A stretch of 64,000 bases of DNA from Planctomycetota bacterium (GTDB lineage: Bacteria; Planctomycetota; UBA1135; GCA-002686595), in contig JADJQU010000001.1 in NCBI GenBank assembly GCA_016712565.1, positions 868,001 through 932,000 of the forward strand, written 5' to 3'. The position numbers and the translations under genes are program-made. This document shows, in pieces, positions 43,545 to 53,510 of this stretch (positions are counted from its first letter, which is position 1; each line of letters begins with the position of its first letter). The notes beneath the pieces are model-generated. The model was not told the origin of the DNA, ran no database searches, and saw only the letters and a list, made by a program, of their open reading frames with translations.

Positions 43545-44129
43545 TCATTCCGCAACCTCTTGTCTGGGAAGGCGTTCCAAGAGGGCCCGCCGTAGGTTTT
43601 GCGATGCCCGCTTGAGCCTGTATTTGACCTGTTCGACCGTGATCCTGAGTTCCCCCGCGATCTCCGGAAGGATGCGGCCGTCCACCAGGCGCAGCTCCAG
43701 CAGGGCGCGATCCTCGGGCTCCAGCTCCAGCAGCGAGGCGCGCACCGCACGGGCAATTTCGGCCTGTCCGGAGATTTCGCAGGGCCCCGTGCGGTCGTCC
43801 GCCTTGTCCGAGGCGCCGTGGGTGTCTTCCAGGGAATGCAGTTGTACCCGGCGGCGGGCGCCCTGCTGGCGCTTGCGGTCCACGCAGCGGCACCAGGCCA
43901 CACGATACAGCCAGGTGCCGAAGGAGCCCTTTTCGGGGGAATAACTGCCCTGTGAGAGGCGCTCGAGCGCGTACCAGGTCAAGTCCTGAAAAAGATCCTC
44001 CCGTGCCCCGGGGTCGGTCTCGAACTGGCCGATGCAATGGTGAAACAGCGAGCGATAGCGCTCCACATAGGCCGCCACGGCATCCTCACGACGTTCCAGG
44101 AGTCCCGCGACGAGTTCACCGTCCTCCAC
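43545..44129 (-). CDS. ECF-type RNA polymerase sigma factor
   Basis: A 194-residue sigma-70-family factor with regions 2 and 4. Region 2 includes DLFQDLTWYALERL and GTWLYRVAWCRCVDRKR; region 4 is the C-terminal helix-turn-helix (LPEIAGELRITVEQVKYRLKRA). No extension such as a SnoaL domain is present. It is followed by the zinc-finger membrane protein, its likely anti-sigma, and then by the CHAT protein, so it may switch on an envelope-stress or cell-fate response. ATG 44129. It is divergent from the thiolase operon. Confidence 0.9.
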   Translation of the reverse strand: MEDGELVAGLLERREDAVAAYVERYRSLFHHCIGQFETDPGAREDLFQDLTWYALERLSQGSYSPEKGSFGTWLYRVAWCRCVDRKRQQGARRRVQLHSLEDTHGASDKADDRTGPCEISGQAEIARAVRASLLELEPEDRALLELRLVDGRILPEIAGELRITVEQVKYRLKRASQNLRRALLERLPRQEVAE

Positions 44130-44543
44130 GGCAGCTCCCTCGAGCCCGGCGGACCTGGCGCACGCCCCGGAACGGGCATGAACCGTCTTGAACGCGAACG
44201 GCGCACATGCGGCTCCATGCTACAGCGCGCGCGCACGCGCCGCGCTCCGCCGCGGCGAATCCAGGGCGGGGCACCCAGGCCCCCCCAGGGGCCCGCCGTC
44301 CGTGGAGCGGGCCCCGCCCGCCGGTGACCCCGGGGGGGAGAAGTCGCCCTCGGGACAGGGCCCAACTTCCTGGGGTCGGGTCCGGGGCGGGCTGCTACAC
44401 TGTCCGGCCTTTCTAGCGCCCACCGGAGTCTCGAGACGGGGTGCACCGCGGCCCCCGCCGTGCCCCTCCGAGCGGGCCCCCTCCCCACGACTGCCACCCC
44501 TCACCCGGGGTCGCACTTCCGCACAACCAGCCGCCAGATTCCC
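44130..44543. other. Divergent promoter region
   Basis: The 414 bases between the sigma factor gene and the thiolase operon hold no supported gene. It contains G/C runs (44270-44340) and a possible -10 hexamer TACACT at 44396-44401 for the thiolase operon, which would give a leader of about 140 bases. No -35 box is convincing. Confidence 0.45.
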
Positions 44544-45725
44544 ATGAGAGACGTCGTCCTCGTCAGCGCTGCCCGGACCCCGATCGGCAAGTTCCAAGGT
44601 GCCCTCTCCGGCTTCAAGGCCACGGAACTCGGCGCCCTCGCCATTCGCGAGGCCCTCGGGCGGGCCAAGGTGTCGGCCAGCGACGTCGACGAGGTCATCA
44701 TGGGCTGCGTGCTCGCGGCCGGGCTGGGCCAGAACCCGGCGCGTCAGGCCGCCATCGCCGCCGGTGTGCCCAACACCGTGGGGAGCTTCACGATCAACAA
44801 GGTCTGCGGCTCGGGGCTCAAGAGCGTGATGCTCGCCGCCCAGGCCATCCGCGCGGGCGACGCCGAAGTGGTCGTGGCGGGGGGCATGGAGAGCATGACC
44901 AACTCGCCCTACCTGATGCCCGAGGCCCGCGCGGGCGTGCGCCTGGGCCATGGGAAGCTGATCGACTCCATGGTCTGGGACGGGCTGTGGGACATCTACA
45001 ACGATTTCCACATGGGCAACACCGCGGAGCTGGTGGCCCAGAAGTACGAGATCACCCGCGCGGCCCAGGACGCCTTCGCCGCCAATTCGCACAAGAAGGC
45101 CGCCGAGGCCACCGCCGCCGGCCGCCTGGAGGCGGAGAAGTTCGCGATCAAGATCCCCCAGCGCAAGGGCGAGCCCCTGTCCTTCACCACCGACGAGTCG
45201 GTGCGCAGCGACACCACCGCCGAGGGCATCGGCAAGCTCAAGGCCGCGTTCAAGGAAGGCGGCTCGGTCACGGCGGCCAACGCCTCGTCGATCAACGACG
45301 GGGCGGCGGCGGTCGTGGTGATGTCGGCGGAGCGCGCCAAGAAGCTGGGCCTCGCTCCGCTGGCGCGCATCAGCGCCTACGCCACGTCCGGCTGCGCGCC
45401 CGAGTGGGTCATGATGGCCCCCGAGGGCTCGATCCAGGCCTGCGCCAAGAAGCTGGGCCGCCGGCCCCAGGATTTCGACCTGCACGAGATCAACGAGGCC
45501 TTTTCGGCGGCGGCCCTGGCCCTGGTGCGCGTGCTCGACCTCGACGCCGCCAAGGTCAACGTCAACGGCGGCGCGGTGGCCCTGGGCCACCCCATCGGCG
45601 CCTCCGGCTGCCGCATCCTGGTGACCCTGCTGCACGCCATGCGCCAGCGCGGGGCCAAGACCGGCATGGCCTCCCTGTGCCTGGGGGGCGGCAACGCGGT
45701 GTCCCTGGCCGTGGAGGCCCTCTAG
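44544..45725 (+). CDS. Acetyl-CoA C-acyltransferase (thiolase)
   Basis: A 393-residue thiolase that interconverts acetoacetyl-CoA and two acetyl-CoA (or longer acyl-CoA). Nucleophile Cys88 is in NKVCGSG, and the other active-site residues are in GGAVALGHPIGASGCRI and CLGGGNA. The frame is open upstream, but ATG 44544 begins the typical MRDVVLVSAARTPIGKF N-terminus. First gene of an eight- to nine-gene acyl-CoA operon, two bases before the 3-hydroxyacyl-CoA dehydrogenase gene. In the pathway proposed here it performs the last step, splitting acetoacetyl-CoA. Confidence 0.95.
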   Translation: MRDVVLVSAARTPIGKFQGALSGFKATELGALAIREALGRAKVSASDVDEVIMGCVLAAGLGQNPARQAAIAAGVPNTVGSFTINKVCGSGLKSVMLAAQAIRAGDAEVVVAGGMESMTNSPYLMPEARAGVRLGHGKLIDSMVWDGLWDIYNDFHMGNTAELVAQKYEITRAAQDAFAANSHKKAAEATAAGRLEAEKFAIKIPQRKGEPLSFTTDESVRSDTTAEGIGKLKAAFKEGGSVTAANASSINDGAAAVVVMSAERAKKLGLAPLARISAYATSGCAPEWVMMAPEGSIQACAKKLGRRPQDFDLHEINEAFSAAALALVRVLDLDAAKVNVNGGAVALGHPIGASGCRILVTLLHAMRQRGAKTGMASLCLGGGNAVSLAVEAL

Positions 45726-45727
45726 CC

Positions 45728-46585
45728 ATGGCCGAACTGATCCGCGAGGTGGCCGTGGTCGGCGCGGGCACCATGGGCGGCGGCATCGCCCAGACCTTCG
45801 CCACCTGCGGCGCCAACGTGCGGCTGATCGACGTGGCGCCCGCGGCCCTGGAGAAGGGCATGGCCAACATCCGCGCGAGCCTGGAGCGCTTCGTCAAGAA
45901 GGGCACGCTCGCCCAGGCGGACGCGGAAGGGGCCCTGGCGCGCATCCGGCCTTCCTCGAAGCTCGAGGACGGCGCCGGCGCCGCCCTGGTGGTCGAGGCC
46001 ATCGTCGAGAAGGCGGAGGCCAAGGCCAAGGTCTTCGCGACCCTGGACGCCGCCTGCGCGCCGGGAACGATCCTGTCCACGAACACGTCGTCGATCTCGA
46101 TCACCCAGATCGCCGCCTCGACCCGCCGCCCGGATCGCGTCATCGGCATGCACTTCATGAACCCCGTGCCGCTGATGAAGCTCGTGGAGGTGATCCGCGG
46201 GCAGGAGACTTCGGCAGAGACCACGGCCACGGTGGTCGGCTGCGCCGAGGCCCTGGGCAAGACGCCCGTGGAGGCCCAGGACTATCCTGGCTTCGTCTCC
46301 AACCGCGTGCTGATGCCGATGATCAACGAGGCGGTGTACTGCCTGATGGAAGGCGTCGCGACGCGCGAGGGCATCGACACGGTCATGAAGCTCGGCATGA
46401 ACCACCCCATGGGGCCGCTCGCGCTGGCGGACCTGATCGGCCTGGACGTGTGCCTGGACATCCTGAACGTGCTCCACGACGGCCTGGGCGATCCCAAGTA
46501 TCGTCCCTGCCCCCTGCTCAAGCGCATGGTCGCCGCCGGGCGTCTGGGCAAGAAGAACGGCAAGGGCTTCTACGACTACCAATAG
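45728..46585 (+). CDS. 3-hydroxybutyryl-CoA dehydrogenase
   Basis: A 285-residue NAD(P)-dependent enzyme that oxidises 3-hydroxybutyryl-CoA to acetoacetyl-CoA. The Rossmann motif GAGTMGGGIAQ lies near the N-terminus, the catalytic His is in RVIGMHFMNPVPLMKLVEVI, and NRVLMPMINEAV and MNHPMGPLALADLIGLD mark the C-terminal domain. It is of family length and has only the dehydrogenase part, no crotonase fusion. Starts two bases after the thiolase stop. No enoyl-CoA hydratase gene is in this operon, so the crotonyl-CoA hydration step must be encoded elsewhere. Confidence 0.95.
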   Translation: MAELIREVAVVGAGTMGGGIAQTFATCGANVRLIDVAPAALEKGMANIRASLERFVKKGTLAQADAEGALARIRPSSKLEDGAGAALVVEAIVEKAEAKAKVFATLDAACAPGTILSTNTSSISITQIAASTRRPDRVIGMHFMNPVPLMKLVEVIRGQETSAETTATVVGCAEALGKTPVEAQDYPGFVSNRVLMPMINEAVYCLMEGVATREGIDTVMKLGMNHPMGPLALADLIGLDVCLDILNVLHDGLGDPKYRPCPLLKRMVAAGRLGKKNGKGFYDYQ

Positions 46586-46618
46586 GCTCCCCGCGGGAGT
46601 CCCAAGACGCACAGCAAC

Positions 46619-47761
46619 ATGGATTTCGGCCTCACGGAAGAACTGGATCTGGTCCGCAAGCTCGCGCGGGACTTCGCGGAGAAGGAGCTGATGCCGCGGG
46701 CCTCGCGCCACGATCGCGAGGAGCGCATCGACCCGCTGGTGTTCCGCGGTCTCGCCGACCTGGGGCTGTGGGGGCTCTCCGTGCCGGAGAGCTTCGGCGG
46801 CTCGGGCCTCTCCAACCTGGCCCTGTGCCTCGTGCTGGAGGAGATCAACCGCGGCTGCGCCTCCACGGGCGTGACGCTCTCGGTGCACGCCTCCCTGGTG
46901 TGCTCGCCGATCCTCAAGTACGGCACCGAGGAGCAGAAGCGCGCCTGGCTCCCGCGGCTCGCCACCGGCGAGTGCATCGGCGCCTACTGCCTGACCGAGC
47001 CCAACTCCGGTTCGGACGCGGCGGCGCTCGCCACGCGCGCGCGCCGGGACGGCGACCACTTCGTGCTGGACGGCACGAAGATCTGGGTCACCTCGGGCTC
47101 GCTGGCCGGGCTGCTCGTCGTCTACGCCCGCACCAACCCCGACGTGCACAAGACCAAGGGCATCACCGCCTTCCTGGTGGATCCGACGACGCCCGGCGTG
47201 CGCGTGGGCAAGAAGGAAATGAAGTGCGGCATCCGCGGTTCGCCCGCGGTGGAGATCGTGCTGGAGGGCGCGCGCATTCCCGCCGGCAACGTGCTGGGCA
47301 GCGTGGATCGCGGCTTCCCGATCGCCCTGGACACGCTGGACGGCGGCCGCATCGGCATCGCCAGCCAGGCGATCGGCGTCGCGCGCGCCTGCCTGGAGGC
47401 TTCGATCAAGTACTCCAAGCAGCGCGAGCAATTCGGCCAGCCCATCGCCTCGTTCCAGGCGATCCAGTGGAAGATCGCCGAGATGTCCACGCGCATGGAC
47501 GCGGCGCGGCTCCTGGTGCACCGCGCGGCCTGGTTGCGCGACCGCGGGCTCCCCTGCGGCGCCGCCGCTGCCCAGGCCAAGCTCGCCGCCAGCCAGGCAG
47601 CCACCTTCGCCGCCGACGAGTGCCTGCAGATCCACGGGGGCGCCGGCTACACGGACCACTTCGAGGTGGAGCGCCTGTTCCGCGACGCGCGCATCACCGA
47701 GATCTACGAGGGCGCCACCGACATCCAGCGGCTGGTGATCGCCCGTTCGCTGCTCGCCTAG
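46619..47761 (+). CDS. Acyl-CoA dehydrogenase (short-chain type)
   Basis: A 380-residue FAD-dependent acyl-CoA dehydrogenase. Conserved blocks: GECIGAYCLTEPNSGSD (substrate/FAD), KIWVTSGSLAGLLVVYA, RREQ-like SKQREQFGQPI, CLQIHGGAGYTDHFEVERLFRDARI, and the catalytic Glu in IYEGATDIQRLVIARSLL. It introduces the double bond in acyl-CoA, here probably butyryl-CoA or a branched analogue. It follows the dehydrogenase gene by 33 bases and precedes the MeaB gene. A second acyl-CoA dehydrogenase lies at the end of the operon, so the two probably differ in substrate. Confidence 0.94.
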   Translation: MDFGLTEELDLVRKLARDFAEKELMPRASRHDREERIDPLVFRGLADLGLWGLSVPESFGGSGLSNLALCLVLEEINRGCASTGVTLSVHASLVCSPILKYGTEEQKRAWLPRLATGECIGAYCLTEPNSGSDAAALATRARRDGDHFVLDGTKIWVTSGSLAGLLVVYARTNPDVHKTKGITAFLVDPTTPGVRVGKKEMKCGIRGSPAVEIVLEGARIPAGNVLGSVDRGFPIALDTLDGGRIGIASQAIGVARACLEASIKYSKQREQFGQPIASFQAIQWKIAEMSTRMDAARLLVHRAAWLRDRGLPCGAAAAQAKLAASQAATFAADECLQIHGGAGYTDHFEVERLFRDARITEIYEGATDIQRLVIARSLLA

Positions 47762-47786
47762 GGGAAACCCCGGAGAGGCCCAGAGC

Positions 47787-48781
47787 GTGCACGCACCGAC
47801 CGCCGAGAGCCTTGCCGAGCGACTGCTGCGCGCCGATCGCGCGGCGCTCGCCCGCCTGATCTCCTGGGCCGAGAACGGCGACGCGCGCTTCTCAGCGGCC
47901 CTCGACCGGGTGTACTCGCGCGTGGGACGCGCGGCGCGCACCGGCTTCACCGGCCCCCCGGGCGCGGGCAAGAGCACGCTGGTCAACGAGGTCGCCAAGG
48001 CCTACCGGGGCCGCGGCGCCACGGTGGGGGTGCTGGCGGTGGACCCTTCCAGCCCCTTCAGCGGCGGGGCGCTGCTGGGGGACCGGATCCGCATGGAGGA
48101 GCGCACGCTGGATCCCGGCGTCTTCATCCGTTCCATGGCCAGCCGCGAGAGCCACGGCGGCGTGGCCCAGGCCACGGTGGACGCCTGCGATGTCATGGAC
48201 GCCTTCGGACTGGCCGAGATCCTGATCGAGACTGTCGGCGTCGGGCAGGCCGAGTACGATGTCGTGGCGGTCGCGGACACGGTGGTCGTGGTCCTGTGCC
48301 CGGGCGCCGGTGATGGGATCCAAGCGATGAAGGCTGGACTGCTCGAAGTCGCGGACGTGCTGGTGGTCAACAAGTCCGACCTGCCCGGCGCCGACCGCCT
48401 GGCCCGCGACCTCGACGAGGCCGTGCACGTGCGTTTCGGCCGCGAGCAGGCCTTTCCCGTGCCGGTGGTCTCCCTGTGCGCCTCCAGCGGCGAGGGCGTG
48501 GCCGAACTCCTGGAGGCCGTGGACGGCCACCGGGCCTGGCTCGCCGCGCGCGATCTGCCGGCCGCGCGCCTGGCCAAGCGCGCCGAGCGCGTCCGCAAGA
48601 CCGTGGACGCGGAAGTCTCCCTGGCCCTCTGGGGCCGACGCGGATGGGGCGCCTTCGTGGCCGCCGAACTCGCCGCGGGACTCGCGCCGCACCGCGTGGC
48701 GCGCGAACTGGGCCGGCGCGTGAGCGAGACCCTGCCGCCCGCCCCCGGAGCCCCCGAGTCGAACTTCAGAGGAGAGCGTGC

Positions 48782-48785
<4 letters not shown>
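47787..48785 (+). CDS. meaB: MeaB/ArgK-type GTPase, chaperone of B12-dependent acyl-CoA mutase
   Basis: A 332-residue P-loop GTPase (G3E family) that guards adenosylcobalamin loading of acyl-CoA mutases. The P-loop GPPGAGKST is at residues 56-64, followed by VLAVDPSSPFSGGALLGDRIRM, DVVVAVETVG-like EILIETVGVGQAEYDVV, and the base-recognition VNKSDLPGAD. GTG 47787 gives a normal N-terminus. Its stop overlaps the start of the mutase large-subunit gene (ATGA), as expected for a chaperone and client. The presence of the chaperone supports B12 dependence of this operon. Confidence 0.96.
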
Positions 48786-50460
<1,675 letters not shown>

Positions 50461-50464
<4 letters not shown>

Positions 50465-50601
50465 AGCCCAAGTTGCTGCGCCTTCCGTTCGGGTTCGCCG
50501 GGTCCCGCCCCTGGACCGGCGCCGCTGTGCCGTCGCCCGCGCTTGTCCCGGGCCGCCTGGGGTTCGGCGGTGCCGCCCGGGCCGCGGAGGTGCGCCCGTG
50601 A
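50461..50601 (+). CDS. Possible 46-residue ORF between the mutase subunit genes
   Basis: A short frame (VKPKLLRLPFGFAG...) starts with GTG overlapping the large-subunit stop and ends overlapping the GTG of the small-subunit gene, both as GTGA. This double coupling is what a real small gene would show, but the composition (Gly, Ala, Pro, Arg) is typical of chance frames in GC-rich DNA, and no homologue is known to me. It may instead only be a spacer that brings ribosomes to the next start. Confidence 0.22.
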
Positions 50602-51023
50602 GCACCCGTCGCATCCGCGTCCTGATCGGCAAGCCCGGTCTCGACGGCCACGACCGCGGGGCCAAGATCGTCGCCACCGCCCTGCGCGACGCGGGCATGG
50701 AGGTGGTCTACACCGGCCTGCACCAGACGCCCGAGATGATCGCCGAGGTGGCGGTGCAGGAGGACGTGGACGTGGTGGGGCTCTCGATCCTCTCCGGCGC
50801 CCACCTGTCGCTCTTCCCGCGCGTGCGCAAGGAGCTCCTGGCGCGCGACATGGGGCACGTGGTGCTCACCGGCGGCGGCATCATCCCCGCCGAGGACGTG
50901 GCGAGCCTCGAACAGCAGGGCTACGCCAAGCTCTTCGGGCCGGGCACGCGCACCGAGGACATCGCCACCTGGATCCAGGCCGAAATGCAGCGCCGCTGGA
51001 GCGACGAGGGAGCGGCCCGATGA
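50598..51023 (+). CDS. Cobalamin-binding small subunit of acyl-CoA mutase
   Basis: A 141-residue B12-binding protein. The motif DxHxxG is present as D16-G-H18-DR-G21 at the start of the Rossmann-like fold, followed by GLSILSGAHLSLFPRV (the SxL segment) and VLTGGGIIP, as in the C-terminal domain of methylmalonyl-CoA mutase and in separate small subunits of isobutyryl-CoA mutase. His18 would be the lower axial ligand of cobalt. GTG 50598 gives a correct N-terminus. The stop overlaps the start of the HTH gene (ATGA). Confidence 0.95.
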   Translation: MSTRRIRVLIGKPGLDGHDRGAKIVATALRDAGMEVVYTGLHQTPEMIAEVAVQEDVDVVGLSILSGAHLSLFPRVRKELLARDMGHVVLTGGGIIPAEDVASLEQQGYAKLFGPGTRTEDIATWIQAEMQRRWSDEGAAR

Positions 51024-51334
51024 GCACCCAGGAACCGCGCGAGATCCTGAACATCGACGAGGCCGCCCTGCTGCTCGGCGTCAGCATCAAGACCTTCAAC
51101 AAGGTGCTGCACAGCCAGAACCTCCCGGCGCGCAAGATCGGCCGCGAATGGAAGTTTTCCCGCAGCGCCCTGATCGCCTGGGTGGGCAGCGGCAATTCGG
51201 CGGCCTTCTACCGCGACGGCCAGGGAGCGGGCCTGGAGGACGGCCCCGCCGCGGAGTCCCGCGCCCCGGAGAGTTCCGCCCAGGGCGCCGCGAAGAGCCG
51301 CCGCACCGCCGGATGGCGCATCGAATTCGACTGA
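51020..51334 (+). CDS. Small excisionase/MerR-type helix-turn-helix protein
   Basis: A 104-residue protein with an N-terminal winged-helix HTH of the excisionase (HTH_17) type: ILNIDEAALLLGVSIKTFNKVL is the two-helix recognition part, and LPARKIGREWKFSRSALIAWV the wing and last helix. The C-terminal 40 residues are low-complexity and probably disordered. It overlaps the cobalamin-binding subunit gene by four bases and precedes the second acyl-CoA dehydrogenase gene. A regulator translated with a B12-binding protein could act with it as a split B12 sensor, in the manner of CarH; this is speculative. It may simply be the operon's own regulator. Confidence 0.85.
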   Translation: MSTQEPREILNIDEAALLLGVSIKTFNKVLHSQNLPARKIGREWKFSRSALIAWVGSGNSAAFYRDGQGAGLEDGPAAESRAPESSAQGAAKSRRTAGWRIEFD

Positions 51335-51381
51335 ACCCGAGCGACCCGCGTCCCGACGAAGCAACCCACAGCACCGACTCC

Positions 51382-52545
51382 ATGATCACGTTGCCCGAGA
51401 TCAAGCACTCGTTCGACCTCACCGAAGACCAGCGGATGATCCGCGACATGGTCAAGGACTTCGCCGAACGCGAGGTCCAGCCCAAGGCCCACGACGTCGA
51501 CGAGCACCACCGCTTCGACCTGGACACCTGGAAGCGCATCGTCGAACTGGGACTGCCCGGCATTCCCTTCGACGAGGAAGTCGGCGGCTCCGGCGGCGGG
51601 ACCCTGGCCTACATCCTGGCGGTGGAGGAGCTGGCCAAGGTCTGCGGCTCCACGGCCCTGACCCTGGCGGCCCACGTGTCCCTGGGCACGTACCCGATCT
51701 ACGCCTGGGGCGGCGAAAAACTGAAGCAGCTGTACGTCCCGCGTCTGATCGCCGGCGAGTACATGGGCGCCTACGGGCTCACCGAGCCCAACGCGGGCTC
51801 CGACTCGGGCGGCACCGAAACCAGCGCCCGCGACGAGGGTGCCTCCTGGGTGCTCAACGGCCGCAAGTGCTTCTGCACCAACGCCAACCATGCCGGCACC
51901 TTCATCGTCACGGCCGTGACCGACCGCGCGCGGGGCTCGCGGGGCATCTCGGCCTTCGTCGTGCCGCGCAGCACCCCCGGATTCTCGATCGAGCCGGGCG
52001 AGCACAAGCTCGGCATGCGTGGTTCCGACTGGGGCAGCCCGGTCTTCGAGGACGCGCGCATTCCCAAGGACCACCTGCTCGGCCCTCCGGACGACGGCTT
52101 CAAGACCTTCATGAAGACCCTCGACGGCGGCCGCATTTCCATCGGCGCCCTGTCGCTCGGCATCGCCGAGGGCGCCTTTGAATGCGCGCGCCGCTACGCC
52201 ATGGAGCGCGAGGCCTTCGGCGGCAAGCTCTCCGACCTGCAGGCGGTGCAGTTCAAGCTGGCCAACATGGCCCTCGACATCGAGGCCGCGCGCCACCTGG
52301 TGTACCACTCGGCGCGGCTCAAGGATGCGGGCGAGCGCTACAGCAAGGAAGCGGCCATGGGCAAGCTGTTCGCCTCGGAGTGCGCCATGCGCGTCACGTT
52401 CGATGCGATCCAGATCTACGGCGGCATGGGCTACAGCCGCGAGTATCCCGTCGAACGCATGTGGCGCGACGCCAAGCTGTGCGTCATCGGCGAGGGCACG
52501 AGCGAGATCCAGCGCTTGATCATCGCGCGCAACATCCTGCGCTGA
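51382..52545 (+). CDS. Acyl-CoA dehydrogenase (second in operon)
   Basis: A 387-residue FAD enzyme of the short/branched-chain acyl-CoA dehydrogenase group. Visible: GEYMGAYGLTEPNAGSDSGGTET, GRKCFCTNANHAGTFIVTAV, EREAFGGKLSDLQAVQFKLANM, YGGMGYSREYPVERMWRDAKL and the catalytic Glu in IGEGTSEIQRLIIARNIL. It shares domain order with the other acyl-CoA dehydrogenase of the operon but is clearly different in sequence. The start is ATG 51382; the frame is open further upstream without similarity. In the proposed pathway one of the two acts on butyryl-CoA, the other on a branched precursor. Confidence 0.94.
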   Translation: MITLPEIKHSFDLTEDQRMIRDMVKDFAEREVQPKAHDVDEHHRFDLDTWKRIVELGLPGIPFDEEVGGSGGGTLAYILAVEELAKVCGSTALTLAAHVSLGTYPIYAWGGEKLKQLYVPRLIAGEYMGAYGLTEPNAGSDSGGTETSARDEGASWVLNGRKCFCTNANHAGTFIVTAVTDRARGSRGISAFVVPRSTPGFSIEPGEHKLGMRGSDWGSPVFEDARIPKDHLLGPPDDGFKTFMKTLDGGRISIGALSLGIAEGAFECARRYAMEREAFGGKLSDLQAVQFKLANMALDIEAARHLVYHSARLKDAGERYSKEAAMGKLFASECAMRVTFDAIQIYGGMGYSREYPVERMWRDAKLCVIGEGTSEIQRLIIARNILR

Positions 52546-52552
52546 ACCTGAC

Positions 52553-53446
52553 GTGGACGCTCCGCGCGCCGACCGCCCCGCGTCCCCTCCCCAGGGGCTC
52601 CGCTCGGTGCAGGTGGGGGAGTGGCGCATCACGGCCCTCTCCGACGGCTACTTCCGGCTCGACGGGGGCGCCATGTGGGGCGTGGTGCCGGCGAAGATCT
52701 GGCGGGCGCTCACGCCGCCGGATGCGGACAACACGATCCGCCTGGCCCTGCGCCCGTTCCTGGCCGAGCGCGGGGGAGAGCGGATTGTGATCGAACCGGG
52801 CATCGGCGCCCGCTGGGGGCCCAAGGAACGCGAACGCTACGGGCTGGAGTCCACGCCGGACCTTGGTTCCTCGCTCCGCGCCCTGGGGCTCGCGCCCGAA
52901 CAGGTGACCCATGTGGTCATGACTCACTGCCACTGGGACCACATCGGCGCCGCGGTGGTGGAAGGGGCCGACGGCGTCCTCGCGCCGCGCTTTCCAGGGG
53001 CGCGCCATTTCGCCCCGGCCGTCGAGATCGAACGCGCCAAGCGTCCGGGACACGCGCGCCAGGCGAGCTACCGGGAGGACGACGTGCGGGTGCTGGAGCG
53101 GGCGGGCGTCCTGGAGGGCTTCGCGGGGCGGACCGAGCTCGTCCCCGGCCTCACGGCCCACGAGTTGGGCGGCCACTCCGACGGCGTCAGCGTGATCACC
53201 GTGGGAGACGAACAGGCCGAATGCGCGATCTTCTGGGGCGACGTGGTGCCCACCACGCACCACGTGCAGCCGGCCTACATCATGGCTTACGACCTGGACG
53301 TGGCGCGGTCCTTCGAGGTGCGCGGGGAGTGGATCGCCCGCGCGGCCGAGCGGCGCTGGATCGGCCTTTTCTACCACGACGAGGGCACGGCCTTCGCGCG
53401 CATCGAGCGCGACGGCAAGCGCTACGTCGCGCGGCCCCTCGCTTGA
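52553..53446 (+). CDS. Metallo-beta-lactamase-fold hydrolase
   Basis: A 297-residue MBL-fold protein with the zinc-binding HCHWDH motif (residue about 123-128, in MTHCHWDHIGA), a following ligand His in TAHELGGHSDG, and an Asp in FWGDVVPTTHHVQ, so the dinuclear site is complete. Family members hydrolyse lactones, thioesters or phosphodiesters; an acyl-CoA-related thioesterase role would fit the operon but is unproven. GTG 52553 starts seven bases after the acyl-CoA dehydrogenase stop, and it is the last gene of the operon. Confidence 0.9.
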   Translation: MDAPRADRPASPPQGLRSVQVGEWRITALSDGYFRLDGGAMWGVVPAKIWRALTPPDADNTIRLALRPFLAERGGERIVIEPGIGARWGPKERERYGLESTPDLGSSLRALGLAPEQVTHVVMTHCHWDHIGAAVVEGADGVLAPRFPGARHFAPAVEIERAKRPGHARQASYREDDVRVLERAGVLEGFAGRTELVPGLTAHELGGHSDGVSVITVGDEQAECAIFWGDVVPTTHHVQPAYIMAYDLDVARSFEVRGEWIARAAERRWIGLFYHDEGTAFARIERDGKRYVARPLA

Positions 53447-53510
53447 GCCAAGCGCCGGCCCCGGACGGCTGTTCCTGGCGGTGGCGGGCCCGCTCCAGTA
53501 GAAGAACGGC

